Shown: positions 22,501-29,409 of the stretch, one piece after another
How the letters are laid out: each line of letters opens with the position of its first letter
Numbering within the stretch: the first letter of the stretch is position 1
Assembly (NCBI GenBank): GCA_012295275.1
Contig: CM022671.1
Location: forward strand, 32,023,750-32,059,926
DNA length: 36,177 nucleotides
Source of the DNA: Chrysomallon squamiferum
Taxonomy: Eukaryota; Mollusca; Gastropoda; Neomphalida; Peltospiridae
Reading direction: 5' to 3'
The notes under the pieces: model-generated
Database searches by the model: none
What the model was told of the DNA's origin: nothing
What the model saw: the letters and a program-made list of their open reading frames with translations, nothing else
Position numbers and translations under genes: made by a program

Positions 22501-25500
22501 GCGAATCAGACTATGCTGGCCAATTCCAGTTCTCAAGCTATTAGCGAAATGAACGCACATGAAGATGAATTGATAGGTGTCACTGTTTTCATTCACAAAC
22601 ATCTTTGTCACAGATATTTATTTATTTTATTATTATTTAAAAAAAAATTCATTTTTTTTTCTTATTTTTTTTTTTCATTTTTCCAAATTTGTATGATTAC
22701 AAATTCAGTGTGACACAGTGTTAAAAATATCATTCTGTATATATATATATGGCTATGCTTAGGGACAAACAAAAAACAAAATCAAACTGAAATGTCAAAT
22801 TTATATGGTATGAGATTAAATGTGATACTTTACTATTACACGGAGGAGTGGGCAACATTTATATTTTGTTTATTTTTATTTATTTATTTATTTGTTTTTA
22901 TAAATATTATTAATGATACATTCATTTTTAATTATGTTTATAAATAAATAAATAAAAATTATAATGAAAGACTATGGGTCAAACTATGGAAGAAAATACT
23001 GACAAAGTCAAGTTACTGAATTAAACAGAAAATGTTCTGTGACAATCAACAGATAAATACATAATTTTCAGTTGGAGTGAAAATATATCTAACTGAAAGT
23101 TTGGCCTTTCATAACAGAACTGTCCATCCTGGTCAAACAGTATGAAAGGAATAAAGAAAAACATGTTTTATCACATATAAGTCTACAGTTACATGGTCTC
23201 TTAAATTAGTTTATGGTCCATACATAAAGAGAGAAAAAAACTGTCCTCATCAAACAATGGGTTACTCTTTCTTGCAGTAGGAAAGGGTTTTTTCAGTATA
23301 CTTACCCATAGACAAGGACTAAAATTGATAGTCTTTTATAAATCAGACATTGGGGATGAAATTGCCATCTGTAGCACTAAGAAGGATTGAACCAGCAGTC
23401 TGTTATGTCTTATATTTGTGTTCAAAAGACTGAGCTGAAACTTTACAAACCACTACATGATGGGGAAGTTTGGGTTGTGTCTGATAATTAAACTTAGTAT
23501 TTATAATGGACCAAACAATTTTACTTGACATATAAAGTTAATTTACTGTGTTTTAGGGTTAATTTTGTTAATGTAATAAATAAAAGAAGAAGAAGGAAAG
23601 TTTGAGGTTCATCTGTAGTGAAAAACAGTTATTTAAATTTTTATAAATTTGTTTTTTTTTTGTATCAGTCTGGTTCTATTTCATGGACCATAAAAATGCT
23701 AGAGAATAAAAAACATTTTTGCTCACTCAGTAGTAAAAGAAATTTAGGTTACTTCACCTTTCACAGGACAGTGTCAAAATTTGCATATCTGACTGAAACT
23801 AGAGTTAAATAGAACACATGCATTTTGTAGTCTTTTCTTAGTGAATATTAGATATAATATTTTGATGTAGTTTTGGGGGTGGAATTGGATGACTTTTTTT
23901 TTTTCGTTGTTGCTGTATAATAACAAGTGTTTAATTTTCAGAGCTGCTGAACAATGTGCGGAGCAGTGGAATGTTGTCAAACACAATGGATCTCAGCTCT
24001 CAGACTGATCCTGTATGTTTCTTTTCTGTAAATATTATTTTTAAATATTATACATATACACACACTTGTGCATGCACACATTCACTCAAATACATGCATG
24101 CAGACACACACATATGTAGACACAGACATTTTACCCATCACTCTTTCTTTGTCCCCCTCCTACACCTTACATTCTCTTTCTTCCACTCAGTCTTTCTCTT
24201 TCTCACAAGTACACTTGCACATAAATCATATACATACAAAACACATAAAAACAGATACATTCCCAAAGACACACACACACACACACACACATACATACAG
24301 ACACAAACACAGATGTTAATTTGAGACTCAAATGATTAACACATTTACTGGAAAAAGAGTGGAAAAATATTTATATTTAAAATTCAAAACAACTGTAATG
24401 ATTCAATTTCATTAAAAACTTTCATTATTTTTTAATTTTCTTCCCTTATAGCTATTATTGTTGTTGTTGTTGTTACTGTCAACATCATCACTGATGCTGC
24501 TGTTGTTATTTCAGTCTGATGCGGCAGCTTCAGGTCAGATCGACTTGTCCAGTGACCCAGACATGTCAATTCTTTTGCAATCGTCGCCTTACAACCCTGG
24601 TGCTGACCTCTGTCCAGTGTCCAGTCTTCCATACGGCCTGGCCGATCCCATAGACACTGGACAGGAACTGGGAGGTCTCTCTCTCCTGCAATCAGCTCTC
24701 CTCTGTGATTCGAAGAGGCCGTTTCATCCCGTCGTCCAACATGCTGCTGTTCCCAGCATTGCGAAAAGCCCCAGAGATCTGCCAGGGACCAGTGCAGCCG
24801 TTGCTGCCAGCAATGTTGTTGAAATGAGGAACGATGCTGTTGCTCAACCCACTCAAATGCCATCGTCACCTCCATATAACAAAACTGTGTCTGCTGCACA
24901 TGCAGGGAAAGTGCCTTCTCCCCGTAACAAAGGGAGACAGTCTGCATCATCATCGTCGTCATCATCATCATCATCTGCAGCAGCAGCAGCATTATCATTG
25001 TCAACAAATAATCAAATGTTGTCAAAGAGAAATGAAGGATTTGCTGTTCCTGTTGTAAGACTTTTTTTTAATTTAATGGGTTTTTTTTAATAATGTTATT
25101 TTGGGTTAATAAAACAATATTGTTAAAACATTTTTATTGCTTTTATTGTTGTTAAATATATAAAAAAAAAAAAAAATGATAGCAACAAAAAATATTGTAA
25201 TGGTATTATACTAATTATCAATTTTTCCATCCTTATGAATAATAAACCTTGTTTGTTTGTACATAATTAGCATATTTATACTACAGTGTTGAATCGAGTA
25301 TTGTTGTTCACTTTCAGGGGAAGCCGGTACATCAACATCGTAAACACAGGAACATCGCACCAGCATTGACAACAACTGCCTCACCATCCAGTCAGAGCAC
25401 ATTTTTGGCTCAACTGCTCACAAAAGGTGAGTAGTTCTCTCTTTTTTTCTTTTAATTTTAATTAATTTATTTATTCTTTCTTTATTCATTCAAAGAGTTA

Positions 25501-25902
25501 GGCATCTTTTTTATCTTTAAAATGTTCTGGTTGTCATATTCAGAGTAAATGCAAAATGGCTAAATGCACAGGTGCTAAAAAAAAGTAAATTTTTCAGTAA
25601 AACCTGTTTGACATGGATGTATTCTACATATTAACACTGTTTTATGCATTATTTTCATTTCTTTCATTTATTTATTTATATCTGAATACATATAAATTAA
25701 TTTAGTTTATTTTTTAATTTTAGTTTTAGTTTTAATTTTACTTTTAATTATGCTTCAGTGGACTTTGCAGATGAATTATTTTTATTAATTTATTTATAAT
25801 TGAAAACACATTATAAAATAAATTAATTTAATTCTGTTTTTGATTTTACTTTTAATTTCAGTTTTAATTATGTTTCAGTGGACTTTGCAAAATGCGATAT
25901 AT

Positions 25903-25934
<32 letters not shown>

Positions 25935-28900
25935 TATGTCTGAATCCACATTTGAATTTACTGTCGCAGGGACATATCCTGGAGCATTAACAACTGTTAA
26001 GAAAGAGCCAACCACTGCCTCTTCATGTGGAAACCCTGTTACCACGACAACCTATCAGCCTATCCTTCCAGCGGAGCCTGCTCGAACCTTCCCTTCATCA
26101 GCTTCAATCCCTGTCCTTCCAGCTCAGACAGCTACCACCTTTCCCATCACCATGCCGACAGGAATAACAATAGATATTTCAAAAGTGAGTCGTTTTAATT
26201 CATTGCATCTCGATTAAGTGAAATGTTTAAAGTCTTGAATAGCTGAAATGTTTACACTTTAAAAAAAATTTCAGACTGTAATATTATTATTATTATTAGG
26301 TGGATTTGTGACTTAGGAAAGGAAAATAAAGCTCAAATAATTACAAGTTTTAGTTTTAAAATAGAAGTTCAGTATATAGGATTTACTTTAGAACAAGTCT
26401 GTAGTCAATGAAATTTTACTAATCTGGAGTTTAATTTTTTTTTTTTTTTTTGAAAGTAGACATTAAAAATCAGTTATACTGTTCTGCCTGGATGAATAAA
26501 TGATTATTACGAAATATCCTGCATGTATAAGTGATGAATCATTATTATGAGTTACTTCCGTAATTAGAAAATAATGTTTTGTGCAGGTTAGTACAGATTT
26601 TTCTGCATGTATGAATTATAAATTACTTTTTGTAATTTGAAATTAATGTTTTGTATAGGTTTGTGAAAATTTTTTCTGTATATATGAATTATAAATTACT
26701 TTTTGTAATTTGAAATTAATGTTTTGTATAGGTTAGTACAGATTTTTCTGCATGTATGAATTATGAATTACTGTTTGTAATTTGAAATTAATTTTGTGCA
26801 GGTTAGTACAGATTTTCCTACCAGTATTTTGCTAGCTGCAGCCAGCCAGGCCCTGGGAACAAGCACTGTGACAATCCGAGATAACACCAGCCAGAAGACA
26901 GGTAAATTCTATTGTTATTATTACCTTGTAATTTTTTTTTTTTTTTTTTTATGGATGATAATTAATACTGGGCCAACAAAGAGGGAAGTATCAAATGGCT
27001 GAAATCATCTGATTTAATATTTCTAAATTATGATTTTTGATAATCAGTTTCAAAATTCTGAATCCAACCTTTGGAATGATGACAATAAGAAAATATAAAT
27101 AGTTAAATGATCAGTTAAAATAAATGAATCGCAAATGATGATCAGTGATATGTTTCTGTAAGTTTGCTATCAGCAACATCAGTAAAGTGATTTTATTTTT
27201 ATCTTTATTTTTTCACTTGGGAGTCAAAACATAATTATAATTTATTTGTAAGAAATTAATGTCTTTTTTCATCATCATCGTCATTATTTCTTTTATGATT
27301 TCTTTAACTGTCTTCATCTCCAGGAAGCAACTTGGTTACCGTGACAACACTGCCAACTGTCACTCCTCTACCTGACTCGGTTGTTAACCAAGTGCAGTTC
27401 TCTACAACACCTGCATTCTTCAGCACAATCTCCAGCAGCGAGCACATTCAGCTTGATGACCCCCCACAGATATCCAGTCAGCCCAGCTCCCCCCAGTCCT
27501 CCTCTGACGACCGTCTCTCTCCTTTGTCTGGTCTGGTGAGTCATCTGTGATTTTTTTTTTTTTTTTTAGAAATCTCTGATGTTGTCTTGTTTATCCTGAT
27601 CATTTAATTTAGTGTATTTCAAAGTATTTCTCTAAACCACTTCTCCATGTGGTACTTAATTCATTGGATGAGTTATTAGATGTCTCCATTTTGACTGATA
27701 GCAGATATACGTGTTTTTCTTTTTCTGGTCTTCAGGTACTGGTTTATACCCAGCTGGTATTGCCCCTTAGCAGTACCAAAGATTGCTGTTTATAACAAAT
27801 AGGCTTATTGTACAAATACACCCTGATATCCTGCATTATGTGTTAATTTAAAAATGGCCAAAAGGATCAAAGAATCATGCATCCAATTAAGAAACTTTTT
27901 ATATCTATAAAATCAGTTGATTTGCAGTTTTTTTATTATTATCATTTGATAAATTCCAGCTTTTATATCATTTCAACAACTTTTTTTAAAAAGTATCAAA
28001 AGATCATTGATGAGGTGATTACTAAAGAATATATTCATTGTTGAAAGTTTTAGGAAAACACACACACACACACACACAAACATACATATATGGACATGCA
28101 CACACACACACAAACATACATATACACACACACACACACATAGACACACATACACACACATACATATGTTTATGTCGTTTCTCAGGGCAGTCCAGCCAAG
28201 TCCAGTCTTGACCAGCCGAGAGAAAAATACACACAACACAGACGTGCTGCCCACATCACTGCAGAACAGAAGAGAAGATGTAACTTGAAGGTGTGTGCTG
28301 TCTTGAAGTTGTATTATTATTTTTATTACTGTCATTATCTTAGTGTTATTATTGTTATTTTTATTGCTTATTTTTATCACTGTTGTTGGTCTTATTATTG
28401 CTATTTTTTGTTATTGTTATTGCTATTATTGTTGATATTGCTGTTTTTATAATGTTTTTAATTATTGCTGTTTTTATTTTTTTTGTTTTTTGTTTTTTAT
28501 TACTGTTTTGTTTTAATTTTCTTTTTCTTATTCTTATTATTATGTAACTTGAAGGTATATTCTGTAAAGAATTTTTAGGTATATCTATATATAGCTAATT
28601 ATTGTTGTTGTCCTATTCTTATTATTGTTTCTTTTGATCGTTATTGTTATTGCTATTATTTTTGATTACTGTTTTTATTGTTATAGCTATTATTCATTTA
28701 TTTATTATTATCATTATTATTTCTGTATTTTTTTATTATTATATAGCAGAATCCAAATTATTCTATTTAAAAATTTACATCCATTTAGGTTACCTGTTTT
28801 ATAAGCAGGTATATGTGTTGTATTATCTATGTGTGTTTTATACATACAAGTTATCAGCTGTTAAAAGTTGGCAGTTTTAATCAGTCTTTATATACAAGCT

Positions 28901-29314
28901 TTAAGTTAATTTGTATGTCTTCTTTATTAATATGATAAATAATGTGTATAAATAAATATTCTGATGTGTAGAGATATTTTCTTATGTACATTTATAACTA
29001 AATAAGCTATTTTTTGGTGTTTTTCCATCTTTCTCTGATGTATTCAAGATAAGGGGAAAAAGTTAAGACATATTGTACATAATTTTAAACATTTGTATTT
29101 TTCAGACTGGATTTGACACACTGCACACATTAATCCCTGCCTTAGCTGCTAATCCTAAAGTTAGCAAAGCCACTATGCTACAGAAAAGTAAGTTTTTCAT
29201 TTCTTCTGTTTCTGTCACACTGCTTCATTAAACAGTTGAGTTGCTAACTGAAAACAGAAAAACCAACACAGATAGCACAGATAGCAGCCAAAAGTAGTTT
29301 AGTCATGCAGATTT

Positions 29315-29409
<95 letters not shown>

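Noticed and set aside
24458-24514. Leucine-rich leader in frame with Mondo exon 9, resembling a signal peptide
   Set aside because: It comes from a TTG triplet repeat in the intron, lacks an ATG, and a good acceptor lies at 24514.
24432-25025. 197-codon minus-strand frame
   Set aside because: Antisense shadow of Mondo exon 9 and the triplet repeats.
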